Shown: positions 11,364 to 24,147 of the stretch, piece by piece | Layout: each line of letters starts with the position of its first letter | Numbering within the stretch: position 1 is the first letter of the stretch | Source: Maratus speciosus | Lineage: Eukaryota > Arthropoda > Arachnida > Araneae > Salticidae | Length of the DNA stretch: 64,000 nucleotides | Reading direction: 5' to 3' | Assembly (NCBI GenBank): GCA_963932465.1 | Contig: OZ010788.1 | Coordinates: forward strand, 198,030,559-198,094,558 | Notes under the pieces: model-generated | Told to the model about the DNA's origin: nothing | What the model saw: the letters and a program-made list of their open reading frames with translations, nothing else | Databases searched by the model: none | Program-made: the position numbers and the translations under genes

Positions 11364-11689
11364 GAGTACGTTTTAGCAGTTTTAAGGGATACTGTGAAAA
11401 CGGAAAGTGTTTATAACGGTAGCCTGTCTAAAACGGAAAAGTTGATAGTCCCGAAAAAAGACATACCTTTGAATTATACCTTCTAAGACGAACACCTCTC
11501 TAAAGCGGAATTTTTTATAGATCCTTTGTGATTCTGTCTTAGCAGTTTTTACTGTTGTATTTTATCCATTATTCAGTAAACCAGGTCTACTTTCGGGGGG
11601 GGGGGGGGTCCGGACCCCCTGGACCCCCCCTTGGCTACGCCACTGCCCATGGCTGGGGAAAGATGATAAAAATTACCTTTTTTAACAAT

Positions 11690-12490
11690 TTCCAACAAAG
11701 TTTAAAAAGTGTTTATGCATACGGTTTGTCTTTCCGTCTGTCTATGCTGTAACTCCCGTAAATATACTCGGATTTTCATGCAATTGATAAAGGTTACTTA
11801 GGGTCACCAAAGCATGTTTGGCATTGTATATGAAGTATGTAGGATTAATAGTTCATTTACAGGGGCACTCAAAAAAATTCCGTTATATTATAGTCAATGG
11901 AGAAAAATTGTTTGCAGAGTATTTTAATGACTTATGCCATTTCAAATGTATTGAAACTGATATAAATCACAGAATTTCACTATGATCACGTTAGAACAAG
12001 GCATTTATAGCATTTTTTATTCATTTACAGGGACACACAAAAGAAATCGGTTACAGTACAGTCTTTGAGTAATAATTGCTGGAGTATACGTTTTAAAATT
12101 CGGTATGAGCTTTTAAATATAGCTAATTTTTTGCATGTTACTCGTTATATATAAATTCTATACCTCATATATAGAGCTGCACAAAAGTATTCACATACCA
12201 TTCTCCTTATTAGAGGAAATTACTGAAGGGGAATTTTCAACTGAAAAATATGTACTTCTTTAGTGAACTAAGTCTTGGCATGCATGTAGTTAATAGATAT
12301 AAACTTATATATCATATACAGGGATGCTCAAAGAATGCGGATAATTTTCCGATTGAAGATGGGAACGATTGAAATTGGGTTTTCAAATGTGTTATGCGTT
12401 TCCATATGGTTGAATTAAGCATAATATTTTAACCTATTAAACGATGCAATTTTATTATATTTTTCTGAATGTGTTGGAAAGTGTTTAATA
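11690..12490 (+). repeat. Family G modular repeat, copy a
   Basis: A non-coding repeat found at least seven times in the window. From the left it has a GTGTTTATG block, a TTTGTCTTTCCGTCTGTC tract, then modules beginning CAGGG(A/G)CACnCAAAA at 11860 and 12028, a diverged one near 12171, and CAGGGATGCTCAAAG at 12319 (spacings about 168, 143 and 148 bp). The right edge is GTGTTGGAAAGTGTTTAATA. No open frame is conserved between copies and no target duplication was found, so its class is unknown. Confidence 0.7.
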
Positions 12491-12714
12491 ATCTATGCTT
12501 GACGCATGACTTTTTCTTTCTTGTTTGATAATTCCGTCGTTTGTCCCTTTAAAGTTAAAAGAGGCAATTGAAAATATTCATGGTATCAGGCAAGATATGG
12601 ACGAAGTTCTCAAGCAAATATAAGTTCATATATCCATTCACTGTGTAAAGAAAAATTTGTAGAAGCTTAACCTCGTCATCTTACCCCAAATTCCCCTACA
12701 TATAACTTTCTAGA

Positions 12715-14317
12715 AAATAAATCATGCATGAAGCATATATTATGAAACACTTTCTAACATTTAACAGAATGTTATTGAGAAATTTCATTTTTTCATACAA
12801 TGAAATGAAATATGTAATAATCAATTAAAAAAACACATAACTCAGTAAAAATCGCTTTCAGTAATTGCTATCCATCCATATCCAATTATGGGTATGAATT
12901 TTTCCGTATAGCTCTGTATATGGTCTATAAAATTGCTACACATCACGCAATTCATTAAAATTAGATAACTTTAAAAATGCAAATCACGGCAAAAACCGCA
13001 CTTCCAGCAATTATGGATCCTATAGCCAATCCCTTAACTGAATTCTTTAGCGAATCTCCGTAAATGAGCGATAAACGCTATGCACTCCATGACCTATAGA
13101 AAACATGTTGTAGTGCATGTCAGTGATCCTTTTAAATTTCATTATGTTTCAAGTTTCACAACATCATTAAAATGCACCGCAAAATATTTTCAGCCATAGA
13201 TCATAATGTAATGAAATTCTTTGTGCGTCCCTGTAAACGAACAATGAATGCTACTTATTCTATACTCCCGAAAAAACATTTTGTAGTCCATCTCATTGAT
13301 GCATATTAATCTTATTCTTTTTGAAATATCGTAACATCAATAAATGCACCACAAACGATTTTTGACCCTAGACCAGGGACGGCGAACCTATGGAACGCGT
13401 GCCACTTTCGGCACGCGAAAAAATTACTTTGGCACGGCGTCACTTACGGCTGCAAATTAAAATACAATAAGATTACACAAAATACACAAACTAAGGTGAG
13501 CTAATCTTATCTAAATTTCATTTGGATATTGAAGGATTTTAATTTCAGCTTTTTATATTTTAATCTAATTGTGCATGATCTCAAAAAATTATCAAACGAA
13601 GGCAATACTTGAAAACCATCGAAAAGAAAAGATTAGTAGACATAAGTATAAATACCGACGGTAAAATTCTGGAAATTTGGAATTTAATTTTAAAATTACT
13701 TAAAGAAACTGGCGTTTGTCTTTTGGGCATTTTTTTCGTATATCTATGCCTGAGAGTTGTTATTTTCGCCAATAAATAATATAAAAAATCAAATAGAAAG
13801 TACTTCTCAGATAACATCAGTTCAAAACTCTATGATGTTAAAATTAGCTGAGTACGAACCTGTTGTTAATTATTTTTTCTATTAATTTATAAGTTTCAAT
13901 TGTTTGTATGATTATTACAATGTATACCTACATGCAAGATACCTATATTTTTTAAATCTTACTAAACATTTTCACGTAATTTCGATTCATTATTTTTCAA
14001 TTCATTAAAATTGCTTTTTAGTTGGCACGTCTTGGTCATGTAAAATATTTTTTTGAAAAAAAAATTGACACGCAGCTATAAAAAGGCTCGCTAACCCGCC
14101 TGCCCTAGACCATAATGTGATCGAAAATCTTTTGTGTGTCGCTGTAAATGAATTATAATTGCTACACACTTCATTTTCAATACCGAAGATAAATAACGTC
14201 GTAGTAAACATGAATATTACATAAAAATTGCATGTCAATCCGAGTATATAAAATTTAGAGCAGAGACATAAAGATGAACCGAATTCATAAACACTTTTCA
14301 ACTATGTTATAAAGTAT
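12715..14317 (-). repeat. Family G modular repeat, copy b (inverted), split by a hAT MITE
   Basis: The reverse complement of the G pattern: it starts with ATTATGAAACACTTTCTAACA, carries several TTT(G/A)nGnGTCnCTGTAAA-type module starts and ends near AACACTTTTCAACTATG. With copy a it forms a large inverted pair around about 12600. The hAT MITE at 13374-14102 interrupts it; deleting that insert rejoins a normal G module. Confidence 0.68.
13374..14102. mobile_element. hAT-type MITE, 729 bp
   Basis: Flanked by the exact 8-bp duplication ccctagac (13366-13373 and 14103-14110). The left end is CAGGGACGGCGAACCTATGG; the right end on the minus strand is CAGGCGGGTTAGCGAGCC, a weak inverted repeat of hAT type. 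A GGCACGCG motif repeats just inside the left end. The interior is AT-rich; a 78-residue minus-strand frame (13581-13817) has no recognisable domain. The duplication falls inside a family G module, which supports the boundaries. Confidence 0.86.
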
Positions 14318-14320
14318 TAA

Positions 14321-14810
14321 CAAGTCGAAAATTGAATGTCATACGTGGCAAACGAGATGCGTTCGTACTATAACTAGTTTTATAAATATTCAGATCTTGG
14401 TGCAATAACTGTTGCACTCTTATGCAAAAAATGCATGAATACAAAATTTATTACGATTATATATATTAAATTCAGTAATACGGAAATAATAGGACTTATC
14501 TTAAATAGGACGTAATCAGCATGGCAACCTAGAATCATCACCTACCATGGGATATCATTGTATTAATTACGTATGATAGGATTTAATAGAATGAAGAAAA
14601 CTTTTATTTATACAGTTTTAAGTTTTGATTCGATTTTCATAACATTTGAAATGACTCGACAAATTAGGCAACGATTATATAATATATTAAATTTCAAACC
14701 ATTCGTTTGGGTAGTTTTTTACGCTGTTATATGCGGACGGGCAGGCAGACAGACAGTCGGACCAGACGATGACTATAAGTGCTACGCATTTATATAATTA
14801 CGAACGCACC
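14321..14810 (-). mobile_element. Family Z element, copy 1 (TTA target)
   Basis: Flanked by TAA on the plus strand at both ends (14318-14320 and 14811-14813), i.e. a TTA duplication in element orientation. On the minus strand it starts GGTGCGTTCGTAATTATA, has a GTCTGTCTGCC tract about 60 bp in, and ends with CGAACGCATC followed by a 36-bp tail to CGACTTG. The inverted GGTGCGTTCGTA motif therefore sits at one tip but about 36 bp inside the other. It shares ends and target with copy 2 at 60191-60931, which is longer because of an internal tandem repeat. Confidence 0.72.
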
Positions 14811-14813
14811 TAA

Positions 14814-15639
14814 AAACGAGTAATAAATATTTATAAATACAAGAAGTAAAATTTTATGTCCCGGACCTTCCTAAAATATAGTGGTACTTACTTTCATACT
14901 TTCATTTTATTTTTAGTTCAAGAATTCGACAAAATTTATGCTTTTCCGCTAAATCATAACTCTGTACTCCAATTCCAATTCCAATTAATGTTATGGAATT
15001 TTACGATAACAAATTAAAGTTTGTTTCATATTGAGTCACAAAATTCTCCAAATCGTAACAGTAACTGAAATATTTCTGGCGAAAGAATTCGAGGTCAAAT
15101 GCTTCACATTTTCGAACGATTAAGAATACCCAGGAATAAAATTTCCCTTTCCTATAATATTGTATTCCTTCGGATTTGACTTTAAATATGTAAGTGCTCC
15201 CAAATATTTTCCAGAACATACAAATATTTCCCTTTTAAGATAAGCAATATGGTGTAAAAAGAAACGAATTGTGAAAATTGAAACCTATTGCTGAAGAAAA
15301 AGATACCGGCAGACGATCATTTGAGAAAATTTTGTTGGAAGCTAGTAAATGCAGCTGCAGTTACTAAATCTGAAAAAAAATTATTTGTTTTCAATTTGAG
15401 TTTATACATTGTTTCTTTTAAAAGGTAAGTGTTATTTCTTCTTTACTTCAATTTTTACAGAAATAGTTTCTCACTGGGATTTTAGAAATTTCATTAGACA
15501 TATTCTTAAATTTACGAAATAGATTTAGTTTGATTATAGCATTTTGACGCATTATAATTTTAAACTATTAATATGAAGGTGAAATCGGTTAAAATTCAAG
15601 GGAATGAAAATTTCGTAAGAGAAAAGATTACTAATTGGA
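14814..15639. other. Unassigned; satellite-flank sequence at right
   Basis: 14814-15400 is AT-rich with no recognisable feature (one 72-residue minus-strand frame without similarity). About 15400-15620 resembles 22440-22860: both contain TACGAAAT next to AGATTTAGTT and both lead through TCAAGGGAAT into the satellite, so this is a shared flank of the satellite arrays. Confidence 0.5.
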
Positions 15640-15907
15640 GAAAAGATAATTGATAAATAAAATATTATTAAGAAGAAATATTAATATATTAAGTGAAAAG
15701 AAGATAATTAAAAAATATTAATCTATTTAAAATATTACGAAGGGGAAATATTGATCTGTTCAATGGAGAAATATTAATCTATTAATTGGAAAGGAGATAA
15801 TTAAAAATTATTAATCTGTTTAAAATATTTCGAAGGGGCAATATTGATCTGCTCAATGGAGAAATATTAATCTATTAAATGGAGAGAAAATAATTAAAAA
15901 TTATTAA
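15640..15907 (+). repeat. 93-bp AT-rich satellite, left part
   Basis: Tandem units with ATATTACGAAGGGGAAATA, TTGATCTGTTCAATGGAG and AATCTATTAATTGGA in order. The GATCTG marks at 15753 and 15846 are exactly 93 bp apart. It is cut at 15907 by a Helitron and resumes in phase at 19822. Confidence 0.9.
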
Positions 15908-18900
15908 TCTACCCTATCTATCTATATTATAAAGGACAAACATATCTGTGCGTAACGCATACGTCATTTTGCGAATGGCAACACTTTGAAATTTGAAATA
16001 GAATTTTGGTTTTGCAATTTTCTCTACTGCAAATTTTTAAATTTCTAAACATCGCATATTTTAAATTTTTACACCGTCGTATAAGGAAAAATATGCTCTT
16101 TTAAATGCAATTTGTCTGAAAGCTGTATCTCAATTTATTTTTGAGATATTATTTTTTTGTAGGTTTTAATATCTTTTTGGTAATTGTGGCAACTGAAGTG
16201 CTCCATTTCTGTTGAAAGTAAAGGGAAAATAATAAAATAATATATTACTGTATCTTTTTGTTGCCATTTTCTCATTAAATCGGAAGAAAATTTTTTAAAA
16301 TTGAAATACGTACTATGTCAATAATATCGTATGTTATAAACCCGATGAATTTTGGTTTTATTTCGTTTTTATTTATCAATTAAATGATTTTTAGTTCCTT
16401 GGAAACTTACTTTACACACGATAAAACACTTTTTTTTTTTATGTGTGTGACTTATTTTCTCCGGTTTTATTTCATTCGTATCAAATAGCTGAAAGAATGC
16501 AATTTTATTAATCCGTGTGTAATTACATTTTCCGAATTTTGAAAAAAATATAAATGAATGATTTCCGATAAAACATGGAGCTATTATAAACAAACAAATG
16601 AAGGCATACGAATAATTAGACACCCGATTTGCTTCTTGAATGACGACATTATGCTTTATGCTGGGTTTGTGTATTATTCACGATAATGACGTCATATGCA
16701 TACTTTTCTATAGATGTTATTTAAGACTGGATCGTGAAACTGGAATGCTTTAGCTAGTGCAAATGACGTCATTTTATATATTAAAAAGCATGTATTTTAA
16801 TTCTTAAATCTGAAATATGTTTTGTAGAAGTGCGTCCTTTTCAAACATTTTTTTTTTTTTAAATTGTATGGTTTAAATTTTGTTGTATAGTGTTTAGTGG
16901 CGCAAAATCCCATTAGTGACATGCTGCGCCTAAATATTTTGATCGGAAAATGACGTACTGCTTTTGAAAACATGCATTTTTCCTCATAAGTTTCCATATT
17001 TTTTTTTTCTTCTGCATGTGTACTGATGCTATGTTTGAGACACTAGGAGAAATGCTTAAGTAAGTGAATATGACGTCATATTAAAAAAAAAAAATTATCA
17101 TTTTCTTAGGTAAAACTAAATATTTTAACACAAATGCGTCTAAAAAGCATAAATTTTTACTCTCCGGTTTTGAGATCAGAATCTGTTAAGAGTGCATCGC
17201 ACATTGATTCACATTGCAAAGATGTTTGCTGACAATCGTGACTTCAAGTTTTGAGTTTAAATGATTTTGAAATGGCCAAATTGAAATACTATTTTTTTTT
17301 TTAAATGGTGAATACGAATATGAGAGGTATGTATGTAAATTTTGAGAAGGTGAAAATGATGTCGGGTGTAGATTTCACGGAGAAAAAATTCTATGACCGC
17401 GTCATAGTGGAATACATTTTGATGTTTTTCATTCCGGAATACCAAGCATAAGAGCTTCAATTGATAACTTCATCATAATAACTTATCTTTATTATATTTT
17501 ACTGATTACATATACAATTAAAGTTTAATTTTAATAATGTAGACAACGGAATTTTATAGAAAGAGTAATTTGTTAACTGTAAGCTAAAATAATATTTCTT
17601 TGAGAGTTAGACTAGCCAGTATAAGATGCATTTTTTATTGTAACTAATTTTGTAGGTTTATTATAATATAATTAAACAGTTCCTTCTTAAACATTTTCTT
17701 TCGTCGGAATTCGATGGGTTCCACCTTGCATATATAAAATCCTAATGAAACGAATTTATGAAACGGAAGTATGAATCGACTGATTAAACAACTGATTATG
17801 TTTCACGGCGATTTCTCCTAAAATATGGAATACTTTGCGATGAAATTAACACCAAAAATCAATATTGATCGGCAGATTTCAAAACTGGTATTAGAATTTT
17901 TAAATTAGAATTAGTTTTCGAAATATTAATTTTTTGTTCTAATTTTATATACATTTTTCTAATGATGGCAACTCAAATTTTAATCAAACAGATATTTTTT
18001 TTCTTCAGATTTTAGAAAAGGTTACTATTTTAAACTAATTTGGCGAGAAGTTTGGCCTCCCTTAAATGTATGCTAAGAAATGTATCATGTTGCTTTTATT
18101 CATAATTCAATTTGTATTTCATTATCATTTTATTTAATACAAACTGAAACATTTAAAATAAATGGCTTTCACTTCTTTATTTTTTTTTAACGAAATGAAA
18201 AGAAAAATATCAGGCACAGATATCATATACACACCGGGGTACCTAATTGGCGCCAAAATGGCATTATTTTGGTTGACATGGTAACCCGACTGTTGTTGTT
18301 TATTTAATAATAAATGTTTATTTACTTTATTTTCTTTTTTTTTAAATTATATAAATTGTTTTGTTCCATAGTTAATTATTTTTTTGGTTATTTTCCTTTA
18401 AAAATAAAAAATAATAGAAAATAATTAAAAAATACGGTACTACTTAGTTATTCCATCGACCAATTTCGTCAAATTATATAAATCGCCAAACCACTCGCCA
18501 AATTATACAAATTGACATAATTTTTATTTTAAATGACGAAAGAACAAAGAAAATAGTATAACATTAATAAATATACAAATAAAACGTCGAAATAAAAATC
18601 ACTTGATGACGTAAAGACGTGTAACTTGCTTAAAGTTAAATGAATGTGACATTTACGATCAACCATTATTGGCATTTAATCTTATAGTTTGGTGATAGAT
18701 TTTTGGTCGATGGGATAACTAAGTAGTACCAAAAATACATATGTAACTGGTATTCGAAAACGAGGTTTTCGCCAAATTTTCGTAAAAAAAATCACGCCAA
18801 ACCCGGCATCTGGCCAAATATTAAATGATGTAACAAACGATGACATTTAATTTCAACTTCAAAACATGTTTTAATTTACCACTCGAAAAATTAAAAAAAA

Positions 18901-19821
18901 AAAAAAAAAAATGCTAACTGGCGACTTGAAAAATAGCTGTTGGCGAGATTTGCAACTGGCTAGCGTAACAGTGTTGGGGCGCCAACCATGTACCAAGAAT
19001 TCATTGCGACCATGGAAACTTTTATGTAGTTTTATTCGAAAAAGAAATTTGATTTTTTAATCAAAAAGGAAAACTTTCGGCACAGATGTCATATATGGAC
19101 TCATATTCACGCGATTTTTTTCTTACGCCAATGTCATGTACGCAACGGGTACTTAACTGGCGCCATAGTATCGTTATTTTGCTTGATTTGATAAGCCGGA
19201 GGCGTTGTTGTTTTTGCTGTTGATGTTTTCCCCAAATTAGCGTCGGAAAAAAATCGCGCCAATATGGGGCCGTATATGGAGCCGCGAAGGGATCAGAGCG
19301 TATTTATTTATGGCAGTTACATGACTTGGACTATTATAATATAGATGAAATTATGGCAATAGAATAATATTTGGCGACTTATCACCTGTACCTGGCTAAC
19401 ATTAAAGTACCAAAATGGCACCAGGAATATAAAAAGCGAAGTGGTTCGCCCGGAACTGTTGATGATAGTCACATGACTTAGGCTATTGTTATAGAAATTG
19501 TTTTAAAATACCGGGAGACAAAGACTCTGTACACTTAATTCATTTTATTTTAGCTTCTTTTCAAACGTTTAACTGATCATCTTTAATCAAACATGAAAAC
19601 AACCATTGGATGCCTTAACAGCAACTGATTCGGCCTTAAATTTTTGAAATCAAAGGAAATTGAAAAGAAACCCGTTTACAGGGAGATCTGCACAGCTTTT
19701 TTCAGTATAATTCAATCTTCTATAATATTTTTTAAAACCGATCATATTAGCTTGTTTTTAGATTCTGCGGTGTCTGAACGGGGGTTGGCGAACGTAGCTT
19801 GCAGGGGGCAGAGCTGTCTAG
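15908..19821 (+). mobile_element. Helitron 1, 3.9 kb, non-autonomous and chimeric
   Basis: The 5' end is TCTACCCTATCTATC and the 3' end is CTAG after a GC-rich block (GGGGGTTGGCGAACGTAGC, then a decayed GGGGGC hairpin). The host bases are A before and T after, the Helitron target. Joining 15907 to 19822 gives ATTAATCTATTTATAATATT, which matches the 93-bp satellite, so both boundaries are confirmed by the empty site. The right part (17730-19821) matches all of Helitron 2 (50589-52734); the left part (module A) matches instead 1625-2195. No Rep or helicase domain was found; the open frames (up to 84 residues) have no recognisable motifs. Confidence 0.92.
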
Positions 19822-22190
19822 TCTATTTATAATATTACAAAGGGGAAATATTTATCTGTTCATTGGAGATATATTAATCTATTAATTGGAGAGAAAATAA
19901 TTTAAAATTATTAATCTATTTAAAATATTACGATGGGGTAATATTGATCTGTTCATTAAAAAATATTAATCTAATAATTGGAGGGAAGATAATTAAAAAA
20001 ATATTAATCTATTTGAAATATCACGAAGAGGAAATATTAATCTGTTCATTGGCGAAATATTTATTAATTGGAGAGAAGATAATTTAAAAATATTTATCAA
20101 TTTAAAATATTACGAAGTAGAAATATTGATCTGTTCATTGAAGAAATATTAATCTATTAACAGGAGAGAAGATAATTGAAAAATATTGATCTATTTAAAA
20201 TATTACGAAGGCGAAATATTGATCTGTTCATTGGAGAAATATTAATCAATGAACTGGAGAGAAGATAAATCAAAAATATTAATCTATTTAAAATATTACG
20301 AAGGGGAAATATTGATCTGTTCATTGGAGAAATATTAATCTATTACTTGGAGAGAAGATAATTAAAAATTAGTAATCTATTTAAAATATAACGAAGTAGA
20401 AATATTGATCTGTTCATTGGAGAAATATTAGTCTATTATTAGGAGAGAAGATAATTGATAAATATTGATCTATTTAAAATATTACGAAGGAGAAATAGTG
20501 ATTTGTTCGTTGGAGAAATATTAACCTATGAATTGGAGAGAAGATAATTCAAAAATATTAATCTATTTAAAATATCACGAAAGGGAAATATTAATCTGTT
20601 TATTGGAGACACATTAATCTATTAATTGGAGAGAAGATAATTAAAAAATATCAATATACTTCAAATATTACGAAGGAGAAATATTGATCTATTCATTGGA
20701 GAAAAGATAATTAATAAATATTTGTCTATTTAAAATTTTATGAAGGAGATATTATAATCTGTTAATTGGGATAATTAAAAAAATAATTAATCTCTTTAAA
20801 CTATTTTGAAGCGGAAATATTAATATGTTCATTGGAGAAAAGACAATTAAAAAATATCAATATATTTAAGATATTATGAAGGAGAAATATTAATATGTTA
20901 ATAAATATTAACTTATTAAAAAATTCTAAAGGTAAAATATTAATTTATTAATTGAAATGTAGATGGCTAAGAAATGTTAATCTATTAAAATATTCTAAAA
21001 AAGAAATATTAATTGATTAATTGAAAAGAAGCTAATTAATAAATATCAATTTTTAAAAAAGCTAAAAGTAAACATTAATCTAATAATTAAATGAAGAGAA
21101 GCAAACATTAATCTAATAATTAAATGAGGATAAAAACATTAATAAATATTGATTTACTAATTTAATTGCTAAATGGTGTAGATTAAAACTTTAAACATCC
21201 GAGTAAAAAAATAAAAATAAATAACGTGCACAATATGAAAGAATACGTGAAAAACTGAATGATGGCATATTATATATTAATTGGTGAAAAATGAATTAAA
21301 AAATGTTAATTTATTGAAACATTCTAAAGAAAAATATTAATATATTAATTCAAAAGAAGACAGTTGATAAATATTAATCCATTCTTTAAAATCTAAAAGA
21401 AAAATAACAATTTATTAATTGAACAAAAATGAATTAAGAAATATTAATCTATTAAATCATTCAAAAGAAAAAATATTAATCTGTTAATAGAAGAGAACAG
21501 AATTAATAAATATTTATGTATTAAAATTTTAAAAATCTAAAAGTAAATATTAATATGTTAACTGGAGAAAAAGGGAATTATGAAATATTAATTTATTAAA
21601 ATATTCTAAAGAAAAAAAATCCATTAATTAAAGAGAAGAGAATAAATATTAATCTATTTTTAAAAAATCTAAAAGAAAAATTTTAATCTATTAATTAATT
21701 GGAGAGAAAAGAATGTTTATTATAATATTCTAAAGAAAAAATATATTAATTAAAAAGAAGACAATTAATAAATATTAATCCAATTTTAAAAATCTAAAAG
21801 AAAAATAACGATTTACTAACTGAAGAAAAATGAATTATGAATTATTATTTAAGAACTTTGAAAATGGACTTTACGCTGTGAATAATATGTAAATAATGAG
21901 CTAAAACTCAGAAATTCTGGTTGGAAGTTGTTAGATATAAATGATTTTCTGAACTGTAAACACGTGTTCATGAGAAAAAAAGAATTATGAAATATTAATT
22001 TATTAAAATATTCCAAAGAAAAAATATTAATCTATTAATTGAAGAGAAAAGAATTAACAAATATTAATCTATTTAAAGTTATCTAAAAGAAAAATATTAA
22101 TCTATTAATTGGAGAGAAAACGAATTACATTTTAAAAATCTATTAATGATTTATTTCTAAAGGGAAAATATTAATGAGGAGATTTATTTT
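19822..22190 (+). repeat. 93-bp AT-rich satellite, main array
   Basis: Regular 93-bp units from 19822 to about 20700: GATCTG-type marks at 20128, 20221, 20314, 20407 and 20500 are each 93 bp apart. From about 20750 the units shorten and diverge into AATATTAATCTATTAATT-rich sequence. AT content is very high and no open frame of note exists. Possible roles (structural heterochromatin) cannot be read from sequence. Confidence 0.9.
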
Positions 22191-22854
22191 GCAACTAATT
22201 AATTGTAATATTAAGCACAATCACCACGACTTATATTAAATTTGAGAAAATTTTACAGTAAACTCTGTAAGGCGGAATCGATCGGGACAGAGAAAATTTT
22301 CCGTAGTAGACAATATTCCGCCTTAGACAAATTTTACTCTATGTCTATGGATTCACAAGAACTTGGAAATCTTTCTGAGTTAGACAGATTTCCGTCTTAC
22401 GCAGAGTCCGCCTTACAGAAAGTTTGCTGTATTTGTCGCTATTTATATTTTGTTTATTTTAAAGAGTAAATGTTATTTATTGTTTACATTTTTCTACTGA
22501 ATGTTTTGCCACAGGATTTTCAATGATTTTATTAGGGCTACTTCGTAAATATACGAAATCTTTCAGTATTAGATTTAGTTAAAATTTACATTTCGAACAG
22601 GGGTAGTTTTGGCAGCCACGATTCCTTGGACGAGATATTTTTACAACATCTCAACAAATGATAACTTCTGAAAAAAAAAAAAAAAAAAGTTCTTAACAGT
22701 TATTTTATATATTTTTCGCCCCTTAGTTTCTTAGATTATCGAGCGTTCGACCATATTCTCCTCTAAAGTCTAAATCCGGAAATGATTTAAAAACATGATA
22801 TTTTTAAGTTAATATTATTTATCATGAATGTAAAATTCGTCAAAATTCAAGGGA
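22191..22854. repeat. Break in satellite: pogo-like repeats plus satellite flank
   Basis: 22242-22440 alternates AnGCGGAAT and GACAnAnTTTnC phrases (e.g. TTCCGCCTTAGACA), like the pogo-type repeats at 7240-7800. 22440-22854 resembles 15400-15640, the flank of the left array, with the shared phrase CAAAATTCAAGGGAAT. The 75-residue frame at 22242-22469 is a translation of the repeat, not a gene. Confidence 0.5.
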
Positions 22855-23260
22855 ATAAAAAAATCTTAAAAATAAAATATTAATATATTAATTAAAAAGA
22901 AAATAACTAAGAAATATTAATCTATTAAAAATTCTAAAGAGAACATTAATCTACTAATTGGAGAAAAGAGATTTATAAAATATTAATCTATCAAACTTTT
23001 CTAAATGGAAAATATTAATATATTAAATTCAGAAAAGATAATTAACAAATATTGATCTATTAATTGAAGAGAAGATAATTAAGATATAGATTAAACATTT
23101 CTAAAGGGGGGAAAATCTATTAATTGGAGAGAAGTGGATTAAGAAATATTAATATTTTAGAATTTTCTGAAGAGAAAATATTAATATTATATTAATTGGA
23201 AAGAAGATAATTAAGATATATTAATCTATTAAAAATTTCAAAAGAGAAAATATTGAGTAC
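22855..23260 (+). repeat. Diverged satellite, distal block
   Basis: AATATTAATCTATTAA and TTGGAGAGAAG phrases continue the satellite family, with an irregular period and many indels. Confidence 0.75.
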
Positions 23261-24053
23261 TCTCCAATACGTAGGTTTTCGTTTTTAGCCTTTGGCTCGT
23301 TATTTAATGAATGCTCTTAATATATATTTTTAGGTTTATAAAGAGTTGAAGTCAGTACTTTTTAAATACATCTATTTTCTTTTTTAAAAAAAGGGGGGTG
23401 AGGGGGGGGGGGAGAAAGAAAATATGTAAAAAGTGATTTCAGCGCTCTGAAGCAGTTGACTGTATGATATTTAATTTTCTATAACTGTTTTCAGCTTGAA
23501 AAGAATGATATTATATTCGTATGTAATTCACACTCAGTAAAGTGTTCTTATATTTATTTCTAAGAGTATTTACTTGCATTTAAAAGGCTTAATTATTTCA
23601 CAACAGCAACTAATCTACAGTTTTGTAGATAGAAAAGTATGAATTAAAGAGAGTTGGCAGATAGGTACAATGAAGATGAAAAGATTGCGCAGACGTGCAT
23701 GGTCAATTTAATTAATTTATACTCATTGTAGCATTATCAGGCGTCCATTTCCAAAACCTGTCAATAAATTTCACTGTTCTTCATATCAACCACACCCCAT
23801 AACATAACCAACAGAAGTAGTGCGCATTGGATTTTACTAAAAACTGTAATTGATCTTATCTAAGCAAGACGAAAAAAAGAACGTTCTGGAAACACCCGTT
23901 CAACAACATTCACGCTATGTTTCGAAATCTCGAGAATATCTTTTTTATGGAAGGCAGAAATTATCCGCAAAACTAACTGGAATTAAAATTGATTTTCATT
24001 TTCTTTATCTTCTTTATTTATTTATTTTTTTTTTAATTGTACGTACCCTTTTA
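23261..24053. other. Unassigned AT-rich sequence
   Basis: No feature recognised apart from a G-run (GGGGGGTGAGGGGGGGGGGG near 23394). The last 8 bases, cccttta with an extra t (CCCTTTTA, 24046-24053), are the left target duplication of the next element. The flank TAATTGTACGTACCC matches the edge of family G copy c (near 29026). Confidence 0.5.
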
Positions 24054-24147
24054 CAGGGATGTAGTGGAGAGTATACGATGGTATACACCACATATCTTTT
24101 GAATTTTTGAAAGGAACACCGTATACCCTCTGTTTTACCCATAAAGC

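Larger units (their letters stand above)
7179..11645. mobile_element. hAT element, 4.5 kb, non-autonomous
   Basis: Both ends carry the 14-bp inverted repeat CAGTGGCGTAGCCA and are flanked by an exact 8-bp duplication, cccatggc (7171-7178 and 11646-11653), the hAT signature. G-runs follow each terminus inside the element. No hAT transposase was recognised. The interior holds pogo-like direct repeats near both ends, a piggyBac-type MITE (8012-8222), a possible element at 8433-9117 and a broken Tc1 transposase on the minus strand. The target was the 5' side of a family G repeat, which resumes at about 11690. Confidence 0.88.

Noticed and set aside
19822..22190. CRISPR-like array
   Set aside because: The repeats are contiguous 93-bp AT-rich satellite units with no unique spacers, in a eukaryotic transposon context.
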